The notes: generated by a model not told the origin, from the letters alone. DNA of 64,000 bases from Gemmatimonadaceae bacterium (GCA_025358925.1 JANYHT010000002.1:62001-126000), one strand, 5' to 3'. Positions 18,815 through 28,330 are shown, counted from the first letter of the stretch. Numbers and translations are program-made.

Positions 18815-19972
18815 ATGCCAGCCACCGCGAGTCGTCTGTCCGTTTTCACCGAGTCTGTTATTCGCGGAACCACGCGGATGGCGACGCAATATGGTGCCGT
18901 CAATCTCTCGCAAGGCTTTCCCGATTTCGATCCACCGCAAGAACTGTTGACCGCACTCGCCGCCGCAGCACGCGGGTCCAATCATCAATACGCCGTGACG
19001 TACGGTGCGGCCAATTTTCGGGAAGCACTCGCCGCAAAAATTTCGCGATTCACGGGTCTCAACGTGAACGCCGAAACAGAACTCGTCGTCACCTGTGGCA
19101 GCACGGAAGCCATGATGGTCGCGATGATGACGGCCTGCAATCCCGGCGATAAAGTGATCGTGTTCTCACCGTTTTACGAGAACTACGCGGCGGACGCCAT
19201 TCTGTCCGGTGCAATTCCGATCTACGTGCCATTGCACGCACCAACCTTTGATTTCGACCCTGACGAACTCGCGCGCGCCTTCGCGCAAAAACCGAAGGCC
19301 ATTGTTATCTGTAACCCCGGTAATCCCACGGGCAAAGTGTTCACGCGCGCCGAACTGCTGACCATTTTGCGGTTGGCCGAAGCGCACGATGCGTTTGTCA
19401 TTACCGACGAACCGTATGAACACATCGTGTATGCGCCGCACGAACATGTGTACTTCTCGACGTTGCCCGGCGCGTTTGAACGCACCATCACGTGCAATTC
19501 GTTATCGAAGACATACTCGATTACGGGCTGGCGATTGGGATACTGTCACGGCGCGCCGCACGTTATCGCACAAGCGCGAAAGGTGCACGATTTTCTAACC
19601 GTTGGTGCCGCCGCACCGCTGCAGGATGCCGCCATTGCCGGACTCGAATTGCCGGACAGCTATTACACAGGCCTCACGGAACTGTACACGAAAAAGCGTG
19701 AACTTTTCCTCGGCTATTTGCAGCAAATTGGGTTGCCGTACACCGAGCCGCAGGGTGCGTACTATGTCATGGTCGACATCGCGTCGCTTGGTTTTACGAC
19801 GGACACTGAGGCCTCGGAGTGGCTGATTAAAGATATCGGCGTCGCTGGTGTCGCGGGGTCCAGTTTCTTTCGTGAGTCTGTGCAAAATTTTATACGGTTT
19901 CACTTTGCGAAACGCGATGAGACCCTGCATGCGGCGGGTGAGCGCTTGTTACGACTGCGCTCCGGTCGCTAG
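18815..19972 (+). CDS. PLP-dependent class I aminotransferase (KAT/YbdL-like)
   Basis: Cytoplasmic transaminase, 385 aa. Shows NLSQGFPDFDPP (~30), the cofactor pocket CGSTEAM (~93), CNPGNPTGK (~168), TDEPYEHIVY (~198) and the Schiff-base lysine in SLSKTYSITGWRLGY (~230-244). The start and the GFPDF motif match the kynurenine/glutamine/methionine aminotransferase subgroup, so a broad-range amino-acid donor is likely; exact substrates cannot be read. Stops 10 bases before the phosphodiester glycosidase gene, a probable operon continuing to the SDR. Confidence 0.9.
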   Translation: MPATASRLSVFTESVIRGTTRMATQYGAVNLSQGFPDFDPPQELLTALAAAARGSNHQYAVTYGAANFREALAAKISRFTGLNVNAETELVVTCGSTEAMMVAMMTACNPGDKVIVFSPFYENYAADAILSGAIPIYVPLHAPTFDFDPDELARAFAQKPKAIVICNPGNPTGKVFTRAELLTILRLAEAHDAFVITDEPYEHIVYAPHEHVYFSTLPGAFERTITCNSLSKTYSITGWRLGYCHGAPHVIAQARKVHDFLTVGAAAPLQDAAIAGLELPDSYYTGLTELYTKKRELFLGYLQQIGLPYTEPQGAYYVMVDIASLGFTTDTEASEWLIKDIGVAGVAGSSFFRESVQNFIRFHFAKRDETLHAAGERLLRLRSGR

Positions 19973-19982
19973 CGCGTCGCCG

Positions 19983-21191
19983 ATGCAACAGCGCACACCA
20001 CCACGCGGTCGCGTTCTCACACCTGTTGTCGTGTTGGCGATGATTCTCGCCAGCTGCACGCACGCGACCACCTCCGCCACCGCGAACAAAGCGTGGACGG
20101 TTCCACGCAGTATTGCCGATTCGATTCGCACTGAATTGCTGGCGCCCGGTGTGCAGTTTCATCACTTGGTGCAGCTAAAAGCGCCGTGGCGTGCCGAAGT
20201 GCTCGATGTCGATCTGAATGCGTGTGTATCCGTGCGCAGTGTGAAAGGCAGTGCAACGGCGGTTGGGCGCGCCACCACGAGTGCGCTGTTCACGAGTCTT
20301 CCCGACGCCGATGCGCCCATCGCTGCGGTGAACGCAGACTTTTTTCTGTTCACGCCGCCGGGCGTTCCCGTCGGTGCGCTGATGGAAAGTGGAAAGCTCC
20401 TTGCCGGCCCCATTGAACGACCGGTGTTCGCGATGACGCGCGCGGGGCGACCATGGATTGGGACGATGGCGGCCGATGGCCGACTGCAAACAACGAAGGG
20501 CCGCATTACACTTGAAACGTGGAATCGACCGTCGTCGAAAGTGCCAGGTGTTGTCGATGCAAACTGGGGAATGCCACTCGACTCACTCGCGCAACGGGGC
20601 GCATGGATGCTCACGCCGCTGGCGCGTGACACGTCGGGGCCGCGGTATCTCGCGACGCCAGCGATCGGCACTGCACCACTCATGGCGCGCGGTGACACGC
20701 TATTAATCGTCGGAATCGCATCGAGTGCCGAGTATGCGGCGATGCTGACCAGTGGTGATACGGTACGTGTGCGCAAAGGGCTGCGTCCGTTTCAACCGCG
20801 CGAAGTGGTTGGTGGATTTCCACTATTACTCCGCGATAGTACCGTTGCCGGAAGTGTTGATTCGGCCGGCGCCGTTTCATTTCGTGCGCTTAATCCCCGC
20901 ACGGCCATTGGCTATGCGGCAGAGGGACGTCGACTGCTCATTGTGGTGATCGATGGACGGCAACCCGGCTACAGTATGGGCATGACACTGCGACAAACCG
21001 CCGATTTATTGCGTGCGCTCGGTGCAAGCGAGGCGATGAATCTCGATGGTGGCGGATCGTCCGCGATGGTGGCGCGCAACGCCGTGGCAGGTGCGAAGCC
21101 GCGTGTGATGAATCACCCGTCAGATTCGATCGGCGAGCGACCCGTTGCGGATGCACTGGCGCTCCTGCGCACGTGTGCAACACCTCGATGA
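19983..21191 (+). CDS. Phosphodiester glycosidase (NAGPA-domain) lipoprotein
   Basis: 402 aa. ATG 19983 is used; the frame is open earlier but overlaps the aminotransferase. The leader ends in lipobox ILASC (~24). The C-terminal half carries NAGPA-domain features: AAVNADFFL (~104), GGFPLLLRD (~280), [20 protein letters not shown] (~313) and [12 protein letters not shown] (~355). This fold cleaves sugar-phosphodiester bonds (human uncovering enzyme, bacterial YvcE/DUF2233 relatives). A role in exopolysaccharide or wall-polymer processing is inferred. Its TGA overlaps the next ATG (ATGA). Confidence 0.87.
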   Translation: MQQRTPPRGRVLTPVVVLAMILASCTHATTSATANKAWTVPRSIADSIRTELLAPGVQFHHLVQLKAPWRAEVLDVDLNACVSVRSVKGSATAVGRATTSALFTSLPDADAPIAAVNADFFLFTPPGVPVGALMESGKLLAGPIERPVFAMTRAGRPWIGTMAADGRLQTTKGRITLETWNRPSSKVPGVVDANWGMPLDSLAQRGAWMLTPLARDTSGPRYLATPAIGTAPLMARGDTLLIVGIASSAEYAAMLTSGDTVRVRKGLRPFQPREVVGGFPLLLRDSTVAGSVDSAGAVSFRALNPRTAIGYAAEGRRLLIVVIDGRQPGYSMGMTLRQTADLLRALGASEAMNLDGGGSSAMVARNAVAGAKPRVMNHPSDSIGERPVADALALLRTCATPR

Positions 21192-21439
21192 CCGAGCATC
21201 CAAAAAATCCGCTACATGGCGTGACGCTCGAGCGCATGCTCAATGAACTCGTCGAGTACTTCGGCTGGGAAGCGATGGGCGACCGTATCAATATTGGCTG
21301 TTTCACGAGCGATCCGAGTGTGAAATCCAGCCTCACGTTTTTGCGCAAAACTCCGTGGGCGCGCGAAAAAGTTGAAGCGATGTACCTCTTCATGTTGCGC
21401 GACAAAGCGCGCGCCGACCGGCAACGCGCGCAGACCTGA
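21188..21439 (+). CDS. VF530-family small DNA-binding-like protein (DUF2132)
   Basis: 83 aa, whole-length match by eye to the VF530/DUF2132 family: [21 protein letters not shown], then [34 protein letters not shown]. The family is described as having a DNA-binding-like fold, but a physiological function is not established. The ATG overlaps the stop of the preceding glycosidase gene by four bases, so it is translationally coupled to an unrelated exported enzyme. Confidence 0.88.
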   Translation: MTEHPKNPLHGVTLERMLNELVEYFGWEAMGDRINIGCFTSDPSVKSSLTFLRKTPWAREKVEAMYLFMLRDKARADRQRAQT

Positions 21440-21457
21440 GGTGTTAAACTTCAGGGT

Positions 21458-23017
21458 ATGACCACGCCCGACCTGAAGACCTCATCGCTGCTGGCGGATC
21501 GACTCCGCGCAGCCGCCGAATTGTTAGAACTCATCGCGAACGATCGTACGCTGTTGGCTGGTGTCGCCGAAGATGATCGCACGCGCTTGCTGTCGGCGGC
21601 GGGGCAGGTGTCGCGCCCTGATGCGATTGTGCGACGTGCGTTGGTGAAGGCTACCAAGCGGCAGCGAAAGGCCGCGAAAGTCAATCGCGAAGAGACGGTG
21701 TTACACGAAACCGGCATTCGCAAATTGCGGCGGCAAACCGTGTTCACCACGCCCAATGTTTTTCCGCCCGCGGACTTCGAGCAACAGGACGTTGAGGGGC
21801 AGCCAGAATTTCGCGAAGCGCTGGAGCCGCAAAACTGCTACGTCTGCAAGCAGAATTACAGCACGATCCATCATTTTTATGATCAATTGTGCCCTGATTG
21901 CGCGGAGTTGAATTATCGGAAACGCAGCGAGCTTGCGGATTTGCGCGGACGTGTTGCGTTGCTTACTGGTGGGCGCGTGAAAATCGGTTACCAAGCCGGC
22001 ATCAAATTGCTGCGCGCTGGTGCACAGCTCATTGTCACCACGCGCTTTCCGCGCGATTCGGCTGCACGGTTTGCGCAAGAACCGGATTTTGTGGAGTGGA
22101 GTGATCGACTGGAGATTTTTGGACTTGATTTGCGTCATACGCCAAGCGTTGAAGCGTTTTGTCATCATCTCATCACTACGCGTGATCGACTCGACTTCAT
22201 CATCAATAACGCATGTCAAACGGTGCGACGTCCGCCCGATTTTTACGCGCACATGATGGACGCCGAAAATGCGTCGTGGCAGGACATGCCCGCGCACGTG
22301 CGCAAGCTCATCGGCGCGTATGAAGGGTTACGTGGCTACAGTATGTTACCGGAGAGCGATCCGGCGACGGGCGCGATGACTGTACCGCAGGCGTTATCAG
22401 AAGTGGCGGGGCTCACGCACGCGGCGCAGCTATCGCAAGTGCGCTTGCTGCCCGAAGAACTCGCCGCGCAGAAGGCGTTGTTTCCTGAGGGACGTCTGGA
22501 TCAAGACATGCAGCAAGTGGATTTGCGCGATCGCAATTCGTGGCGGATGTTGATGACCGAGGTGCCAAGCGTTGAGCTGCTGGAGGTGCAATTGGTGAAT
22601 GCGATTGCGCCGTTCATTATCAACGCGCGTCTCAAGCCGCTCATGCTACGCACGTCCGATCGTGACAAGCACATCGTGAATGTATCGGCCGTGGAGGGAC
22701 AGTTTTATCGGAAGTTCAAGACGACACGTCATCCGCATACGAACATGGCGAAGGCCGCGCTGAACATGATGACGCGCACCGCCGCGGCGGACTATCACGC
22801 CGACGGTATTCACATGAACAGTGTGGACACGGGCTGGGTGACGGACGAAGATCCCGCCGAAATTGCGGCGCGCAAAGTAGCGGAGCATCGTTTTCATCCG
22901 CCGTTGGATATTGTGGATGGTGCCGCGCGCATTGTCGATCCAATAATTGCGGGGCTCAATACCGGCGAGCACATGTGGGGGAATTTCTTGAAGGATTATA
23001 CGCCGACGGACTGGTAG
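21458..23017 (+). CDS. SDR-family oxidoreductase with N-terminal helical/zinc-ribbon extension
   Basis: 519 aa, about twice the size of a classical SDR. Residues 1-125 are helical and charged; C127-x2-C130 and C145-x2-C148 look like a zinc ribbon; a Rossmann domain starts at ~163 with LTGGRVKIGYQAG in place of TGxxxGxG. NNACQTVRRPP (~250) corresponds to NNAG. Catalytic Ser is present (NVSAVEG, ~408), but the YxxxK tyrosine is replaced: the segment reads H-T428-N-M-A-K432. Glycine and Lys are kept, so NAD(P) binding is likely, classical catalysis uncertain. Follows the VF530 gene by 18 bases. Confidence 0.82.
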   Translation: MTTPDLKTSSLLADRLRAAAELLELIANDRTLLAGVAEDDRTRLLSAAGQVSRPDAIVRRALVKATKRQRKAAKVNREETVLHETGIRKLRRQTVFTTPNVFPPADFEQQDVEGQPEFREALEPQNCYVCKQNYSTIHHFYDQLCPDCAELNYRKRSELADLRGRVALLTGGRVKIGYQAGIKLLRAGAQLIVTTRFPRDSAARFAQEPDFVEWSDRLEIFGLDLRHTPSVEAFCHHLITTRDRLDFIINNACQTVRRPPDFYAHMMDAENASWQDMPAHVRKLIGAYEGLRGYSMLPESDPATGAMTVPQALSEVAGLTHAAQLSQVRLLPEELAAQKALFPEGRLDQDMQQVDLRDRNSWRMLMTEVPSVELLEVQLVNAIAPFIINARLKPLMLRTSDRDKHIVNVSAVEGQFYRKFKTTRHPHTNMAKAALNMMTRTAAADYHADGIHMNSVDTGWVTDEDPAEIAARKVAEHRFHPPLDIVDGAARIVDPIIAGLNTGEHMWGNFLKDYTPTDW

Positions 23018-23027
23018 GGCGGCGTAA

Positions 23028-23055
23028 CGGGCAGCGATCAAACGGACGCTGCCCG
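23028..23055. terminator. Possible bidirectional terminator hairpin
   Basis: A perfect nine-base-pair GC-rich stem (CGGGCAGCG with CGCTGCCCG) with a ten-base loop sits between the convergent SDR and S9 peptidase genes. No T-run follows on either strand, so it may act with Rho or only protect transcript ends. Confidence 0.4.
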
Positions 23056-23074
23056 CTTGCATGGGCGTCTCATT

Positions 23075-26038
23075 CTATGGCGTAATCCCCTTCACCACCG
23101 GTGCTACCTGATCCTTGCCTTTGTCCTTGGCCAAAATCCCTTTCACCATCCAATCCGGTGGCGCTGTTCCTTTCAACTTCGTGTCGAAGAATTGTTGCAT
23201 GCGCATCGCGATGTCCTTCTGATTCGCGCGGCTGGCCGGATTGTGCACGTCGTTGTTGTAATCAATGAGATACACCTCTTTGCCTAAACGACGCATCCCG
23301 ACAAACAGCTCGATGCCCTGATACCAAGGTACCGCATCGTCCGCATCATTGCTCATGATAAACAGCGGTGTGGTCACGCGTGGTAACCAAAATAGTGGAG
23401 AGTTTTCCATGTAGAGATTTGGCGCATCCCAAATGGTTTTACCAATGCGACTCTGCCCCTTCTCGTACTGCACCGCGCGCGCAATACCGCTGCCCCAGCG
23501 AATGCCACCGTACGCACTTGTCATGTTTGATACCGGCGCACCAGCCATCGCCGCACTGAACATCGACGTTTGCGTAATCATAAACGCGGCCTGATAACCG
23601 CCCCAACTCTGTCCTTGCAGTCCAAGTCCTTTCGGATCGACATACCCACGCTCCAACAACTTCTGCACACCCGGCACAATCGATTTCACCGCACTCGGCC
23701 CCGGATACCCGATCTCGTAGTGAATATCGGGCTCAAACACCAGATAGCCATTCGAGACGTAGTGCGTCGGGTTGATGACGTTCCGGCCCGTTGGTGCCAC
23801 GTAATTGTGCAAGCCATCCGATAGGTCTTCGTAGAAATACGACACCATGGGATACTTCTTTTTCGCATCAAAATTCTCGGGCTTGTACAGAATGCCTTGC
23901 AACGGAATGCCGTCCGCGCTGGTCCATGTCACAAGTTCGGCCGTGCCCCAGTTGTAATCCTTCTGCCAAGGATTCGCGTCGGAGATTTTCGATAACGACG
24001 TGAGACTCGAGCCCACCCACAAATTCGGAAAGTCGATGAACGTACTCTTGGTGAGCAGATACGTGTCGGCGTTGCGCGCCTTTTGCGGCGTGCCGTAGTT
24101 GAGATCGGCCATCACGATCTGTTCAGGCATACGCTTTACGCCCAACTGGTCACGATAGAATCCACTCCCCTTCGTCGCTTCGCTAAACGCGCGCAGTAAG
24201 AGTGGTTTCGTGGGGTCAATCGCACGTTCGTCATCACGATCAAGCGACACGACGCGAAATGTCAGACTCTCGCGGCGACCGAGTGAATCGGTAACCACCA
24301 CGGCAGGTTTGATGCCTGTGGGATCGAGTTCCCAAATGTCGAAACGGTCGTAGAGTAGCACCGATTTGTCGGCCTTTGTCCAACCCGCAACACCCCATGC
24401 GGCCGGCGTGTTCGGTGTGCTCCACGTTTCTTGGTCGAAGTGCACGTTTTTGAGCGCACCCGTGATGTTCGTGGTCTTCCTCGTCGCGATCGCGTACGTG
24501 AACCACTGTCCGTCATTGAAATAAATCGCGTATTTTCCGTCGACGGACAGTTGCGCTTGACCGGAAATCTTCTCTTTGATCAGTGTGCGTTTGCCCGTCG
24601 TCGCATCGATGACGTACACGTCGTTGCCGCCATCGCCCCACATGCGCTCGATGTTGTACGCCATGCCCGTCGACGCAAGACCAATCTTCCCGTCATCCGA
24701 GAGTGTGATGGTCGGCATCGAATCGTCGGTGAGCGCAACCAACTTTTTCGTCGCCAAGTGATACACCGCTTCGAACGTGCGATTGCGCTCGCGCCCCAAC
24801 TGTAGTTTTTGCGTGGGTTGCAGCGCGGGATCTTTGTAATGCCACAAGTCAAACACCGCTTTGCCGACCAGCGAATCGGCCGGGATGGTGTCCTCAGGCG
24901 GCGGCGCAATATTGAATTGCACCGCTGCGCCGTTGCGCGTGAATGCCACACTTGCGTTATCCGCAACGCGCATTCCTGTGGCTAACGCTGCCGACGTAAC
25001 AAACGGTGTCGCTATGCCTGTTTTTAGCGTGCCGTAGTACAGTGACGAGCGCGCATTGGGCTTGCCAAATTCATCATGATCGGACGTAAAGACAAACTGT
25101 TGTTGCGCGCGATCAAACGTGAAGTCGCGATAGTTACCGCGCCCTGTCATGATCGCTTGCGTTGCACCGCTCGTCATGTTGCGCACAAACACACCGTCTT
25201 TCGTACTGTCGCGCGACGCAACGGTATAGGCGAGCACTTTCGCACTATCGTCGAAAGTGAAGGCCAGTACGTCAGCCATTTTTTCTTCAATGCCGGTGTC
25301 GAGATTGCGGAGCACAATGTTGGTGCCGTACGTGCGACGTGGTCCGGTATTCGCGCCACCACCACCGCGACCACCACGACCGCCGGCCAATCCACCAGGC
25401 GCACCCGCGCGCGTCGTTGAATCCGCACCACGCGATGCAGAATCCGCCATCGGCGTGTACATGAGCCACTTGCCGTTGTCCTTCGGCAATCGGTACGAAC
25501 GCACATCCGGCAACGTCATCAGTTTGCCGTCGGCAAGCGCGATCAGTACCAATGACGTGCGCGACTCGGCGCCCGCGGCACCACCGCGACCAGTTGCGGC
25601 ACCGCGCGGTGTAGCGCGTTGCGCTCGCTCAACTTCATCTTTCGTGGGCTGCGTGGTCACGAAAGCAAAGCGTCCGTCCGACGTAAATGGACTTGCTGCA
25701 CCGGCGCCTCCGCGACCACCGCGTCCGCCACCACCGGCAGGTGGACCGCCTGCGCCAGCCGGACGCGCACCGCCCGGCGTATTGTTTGCGCGACCGATAT
25801 ATCCCATCGGCACCCGGTATTCAGTGTTGCCGCTGGTGGCACGCACGACAAATTCGCCATCACCAACTTGCGGACTAAGCGTGTAGGCGGCCCACTTGCC
25901 GTCATTTGATAATGTCGCGCCCTGAATCGAGCGCCATCGATCCCAATCGGCTTGCGTGAGAACTTTTTTCTGCGCAAATGCGGTGAGTGGAATCACGGCA
26001 GTGAGCAAAGCGAAACTGGCGCGGGCGATGGCGCTCAT
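23075..26038 (-). CDS. Secreted S9-family (prolyl oligopeptidase-like) peptidase
   Basis: 987 aa. Signal peptide to TAFAQ (~23), a seven- or eight-bladed WD40-like propeller (~35-690), then an alpha/beta-hydrolase domain. The catalytic triad can be placed: Ser in GQSWGGY (~810), Asp in NDADDAVPW (~900) and His in NNDVHNP (~937). Expected to hydrolyse short peptides outside the cytoplasm. The propeller is interrupted by at least three Gly/Ala/Arg-rich inserts (around 25690-25770, 25570-25610 and 25350-25430), like those in the Asp-box protein. Confidence 0.92.
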   Translation of the reverse strand: MSAIARASFALLTAVIPLTAFAQKKVLTQADWDRWRSIQGATLSNDGKWAAYTLSPQVGDGEFVVRATSGNTEYRVPMGYIGRANNTPGGARPAGAGGPPAGGGGRGGRGGAGAASPFTSDGRFAFVTTQPTKDEVERAQRATPRGAATGRGGAAGAESRTSLVLIALADGKLMTLPDVRSYRLPKDNGKWLMYTPMADSASRGADSTTRAGAPGGLAGGRGGRGGGGANTGPRRTYGTNIVLRNLDTGIEEKMADVLAFTFDDSAKVLAYTVASRDSTKDGVFVRNMTSGATQAIMTGRGNYRDFTFDRAQQQFVFTSDHDEFGKPNARSSLYYGTLKTGIATPFVTSAALATGMRVADNASVAFTRNGAAVQFNIAPPPEDTIPADSLVGKAVFDLWHYKDPALQPTQKLQLGRERNRTFEAVYHLATKKLVALTDDSMPTITLSDDGKIGLASTGMAYNIERMWGDGGNDVYVIDATTGKRTLIKEKISGQAQLSVDGKYAIYFNDGQWFTYAIATRKTTNITGALKNVHFDQETWSTPNTPAAWGVAGWTKADKSVLLYDRFDIWELDPTGIKPAVVVTDSLGRRESLTFRVVSLDRDDERAIDPTKPLLLRAFSEATKGSGFYRDQLGVKRMPEQIVMADLNYGTPQKARNADTYLLTKSTFIDFPNLWVGSSLTSLSKISDANPWQKDYNWGTAELVTWTSADGIPLQGILYKPENFDAKKKYPMVSYFYEDLSDGLHNYVAPTGRNVINPTHYVSNGYLVFEPDIHYEIGYPGPSAVKSIVPGVQKLLERGYVDPKGLGLQGQSWGGYQAAFMITQTSMFSAAMAGAPVSNMTSAYGGIRWGSGIARAVQYEKGQSRIGKTIWDAPNLYMENSPLFWLPRVTTPLFIMSNDADDAVPWYQGIELFVGMRRLGKEVYLIDYNNDVHNPASRANQKDIAMRMQQFFDTKLKGTAPPDWMVKGILAKDKGKDQVAPVVKGITP

Positions 26039-26112
26039 GAAAACCTTCGGGGCTCGGGTAGTGGAGACCGAGAGTTACGGAGCAAAATGCCGTCGCGTTG
26101 ACCGCGTGAGTG

Positions 26113-26715
26113 TTATTCGGACGGTGATGTTGTCGACGACGCTGACGAGGGCGCCTTCACCCACCGTTCCACCGCACTGGCACCTCCATGTCGCACGAGC
26201 CACGCGAGACCAAGACCGCGTGTCAGTCGGCCAGCAATGAGCGCGCCGACAAACTGCGGCCACGGCACACCGATCGCACCAGAGGCAACACTCGTCAACT
26301 TCGTTGAAATCGGACTCATGGTGCTTGCAAAAATTGCCCACGCACCGTACTTCGCGAGCGTTGCACGCGACTCATCCAGACGCGCGGCGGACACACCCAA
26401 CCACTCAGCCACCGGTCCTTGCAACAACGAGAGCGCTTGCGATCCAACGGCATACAATATCACGCTACCAATGAGCGTGCCCGCTGATGCAACGAGTGCT
26501 AATCGATACGCTTGCTTTGGGCGCGCGATGGCGAGCGGCAAGAAAAATAGATCGACGAATCCCGGAAAAATGCACCCCTGCAGCAGACCCCACGCGAACA
26601 CCACGCTGCCCGACCATCCGGCGTCGGCCCAGCGCTGCAACGTGGCAAGACTGCGTGCGATACGCGACTGCGGTTGTGTTGCCGCAGGTGGTGGCGTTGG
26701 TGGCACCACTGGCAT
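26113..26715 (-). CDS. DedA/VTT-type small membrane protein (YqaA-like)
   Basis: 200 aa. A Pro/Ala-rich N-terminus is followed by about four to five membrane helices. The features GCIFPGFVDLFFLPLAIARPKQAYRLA and YGAWAIFASTMSPISTKLTSVASGA match the DedA/SNARE-associated pattern, with the conserved Arg-like turn replaced by MSPIST. The ATG at 26715 comes two bases after the YCII stop codon. An in-frame ATG at 26760 would overlap that gene. Such proteins are linked to lipid scrambling or membrane homeostasis; here this is inference. Confidence 0.72.
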   Translation of the reverse strand: MPVVPPTPPPAATQPQSRIARSLATLQRWADAGWSGSVVFAWGLLQGCIFPGFVDLFFLPLAIARPKQAYRLALVASAGTLIGSVILYAVGSQALSLLQGPVAEWLGVSAARLDESRATLAKYGAWAIFASTMSPISTKLTSVASGAIGVPWPQFVGALIAGRLTRGLGLAWLVRHGGASAVERWVKAPSSASSTTSPSE

Positions 26716-26717
26716 AC

Positions 26718-27011
26718 TCACAGGCGATCGAGCTTGTCTTTGCCAATGACCGGTGCCCACGGCAGCAGTTCGTACTGCGCGAGTCCGCGTTTCGTAAACG
26801 GGTCGTTGTCACGAATGGTATCGAGCGCGGCAAGTGTGTCCGTGTCTGGCACGCGGAGCAAGAGGCCGCCACCATTGCGCGGATCGAATGGTCCGCTTGC
26901 GAGCAGCACACCGGCCGCTTGCAGTTCGCGAAGGTAGGCGCGGTGTTCGTCGACGTGCGGCGCAATGTCGTCAAACGGTTTGCGGTAACGAATGATGGCG
27001 ATGGCGTACAT
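26718..27011 (-). CDS. YCII-related small protein
   Basis: 97 aa, starting MYAIAIIRYRKP. The YCII-fold pattern is complete: an alternating first strand, HVDEHRAYLRELQAAGVLLASGPFDP with the family His/Asp pair, and a C-terminal DPFTKRGLAQYELLPW. Family members are dimeric ferredoxin-like proteins; most lack an assigned reaction. Start ATG 27011 is preferred to 27068, as the fold begins there. Overlap-free but two bases from the following membrane protein gene, so probably one operon. Confidence 0.85.
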   Translation of the reverse strand: MYAIAIIRYRKPFDDIAPHVDEHRAYLRELQAAGVLLASGPFDPRNGGGLLLRVPDTDTLAALDTIRDNDPFTKRGLAQYELLPWAPVIGKDKLDRL

Positions 27012-27115
27012 GGAGGCTTGCGGTGGAAGGTGGGTCTGGTGAAGACGCTCCGTAGAAAGTAACGTCAAGCGGGTACGAAGACCGACCGTAAGTTCCTCAC
27101 GCCGGTATCAATTCA

Positions 27116-27408
27116 ATGGGCAGTGTATCTCGAGTTGTTTTTTTGCGGCTGGTGTTCTCGCCGTGGTCAGCGCGGCCGTCGGAATGCGAATCGCAAGCAA
27201 TCGGAAACAACGCTACGGCGCGCGCGTGAATTTTGTCGCCGGCCTTTATTTTATCGGCATTACGCTCGTCACGCTCACGGCGCAGCAAAGCACCGTCGCC
27301 ATAATGTCCGGGTGCGTCGTGGCGTTTGTTGGCACCTTAGTCAGTGCACTCGGCCAACTGCAGCAGAACCGTGAGAACGCGAGAGGGCGCAACGCGAATT
27401 CGAACTAA
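27116..27408 (+). pseudogene. Two-helix membrane protein gene split by a T-tract frameshift
   Basis: The downstream frame (27145-27408) encodes the C-terminal half of a first membrane helix, ARVNFVAGLYFIGITLVTLT, a second hydrophobic stretch and a polar tail, but has no ATG before the helix. ATG 27116 in the neighbouring frame encodes MGSVSRVVF. Adding one T to the seven-T run at 27138-27144 joins both into one ~98-residue protein with a continuous leader helix. Either a one-base deletion, a slippage-controlled switch, or a sequencing error. A shorter product could begin at GTG 27163. Function unknown. Confidence 0.6.
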
Positions 27409-27911
27409 CCACATGGCGGTGCTCATCTGCGCGAGTATTTGGCGATGGCACATTGCTCATCGCGGACGCTGGCGCCACAGGAGTATTTTACATTTCTGCG
27501 CAAGGCACTGCCATTCGCGCCATTGGACGAATTGGGTCCGGTCCCGCCGAGTATCGCACCACGCAAAGCGTGCAGTTTTTCCCCGATGGAGCGACTCTGC
27601 TCACCGATCCGGCACTGCGCAGGTTTCTCGTTCTCGATTCGCTCGGACAAGCCATTCGCACCATTCTCTTTGCGCCGAGTGCGAACGGACTCAGTGGTCG
27701 GCGCGCGTCTGTCCACCTTGGTCGCGTGTACTATTCGGCGATCGCGCAAAATCCGCTGCTCGCGCGCAATGTGGGTCTTTCTCGATTTGACATTGCAACG
27801 GGAAAATTTGATAGCCTCGCGAGCCTTCTGGAAATTCAACTCGTCGATGTGTCGATGCTGCCGAGCAATGTGCAGCAGCGGCCATTCACGCACTATCGCA
27901 CGAATTACTAA
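27375..27911 (+). pseudogene. Fragment of a six-bladed beta-propeller protein
   Basis: The open frame after a stop at 27372 reads VFGDGTLLIADAGATGVFYI, then GRIGSGPAEYRTTQSVQFFPDG and FLVLDSLGQ. These are the repeating GDGT...D...G and GRxGxGPxEF motifs of NHL-type six-bladed propeller proteins common in this phylum. No start codon, signal peptide or first blades precede it (first possible initiator TTG 27453), and it ends after about two to three blades instead of six. It is probably a remnant truncated at both ends. Its TAA overlaps the convergent sufU stop. Confidence 0.6.
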
Positions 27912-28321
27912 CGCGCCCCGCCCATCACCGCCTCACGCATCGCGCGCCACGCCATCACCGCACACCCGTGCCGCGCCGCAAACGGCGCGACCCCCCGCAG
28001 CGCTGCCAATCCATCCGGCAGCGTGACCTCCGCGCCCGCCAGCATGGCCTCCACACGTTCCGCCATCGCGATCGCATCCTCGCGCGACAGTCCCCGTAGC
28101 ACCTCAGTCATCATCGACGCCGACGCCACGGCAATGGAACATCCATTGCCAACAAACGCTGCATCCTCCACGCGCTCACCAACAACGCGCACCATCACAC
28201 GCATAGCATCACCGCACAATGGATTTTTTCGCGACGCACTCCCCGATGCATCAACAATCTCTCGGCGATTTTTCGGCGCACGATAATGGGCGAGTAGCGT
28301 TTCCTGATACATCGCCGACAT
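27908..28321 (-). CDS. sufU: SufU-type iron-sulfur assembly protein, copy 1
   Basis: 137 aa (ATG 28321). It carries the IscU/SufU fold with zinc/cluster ligands in NPLCGD (~36), GNGCSIA (~63) and RHGCAVMAW (~123), and the ~20-residue spacing between second and third Cys typical of SufU rather than IscU. SufU accepts sulfur from SufS using a zinc site. The third Cys region (RHGCAVMAW) departs more from the consensus than in copy 2. Last gene of the SUF operon, 36 bases after sufS, at a G-rich direct repeat. Confidence 0.9.
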   Translation of the reverse strand: MSAMYQETLLAHYRAPKNRREIVDASGSASRKNPLCGDAMRVMVRVVGERVEDAAFVGNGCSIAVASASMMTEVLRGLSREDAIAMAERVEAMLAGAEVTLPDGLAALRGVAPFAARHGCAVMAWRAMREAVMGGAR

Positions 28322-28330
28322 ATCCGTCAA

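Noticed and set aside
25257-25886. Plus-strand frame rich in Pro, Ala and Arg
   Set aside because: Mirror of the glycine-rich inserts of the S9 peptidase; low-complexity antisense reading.
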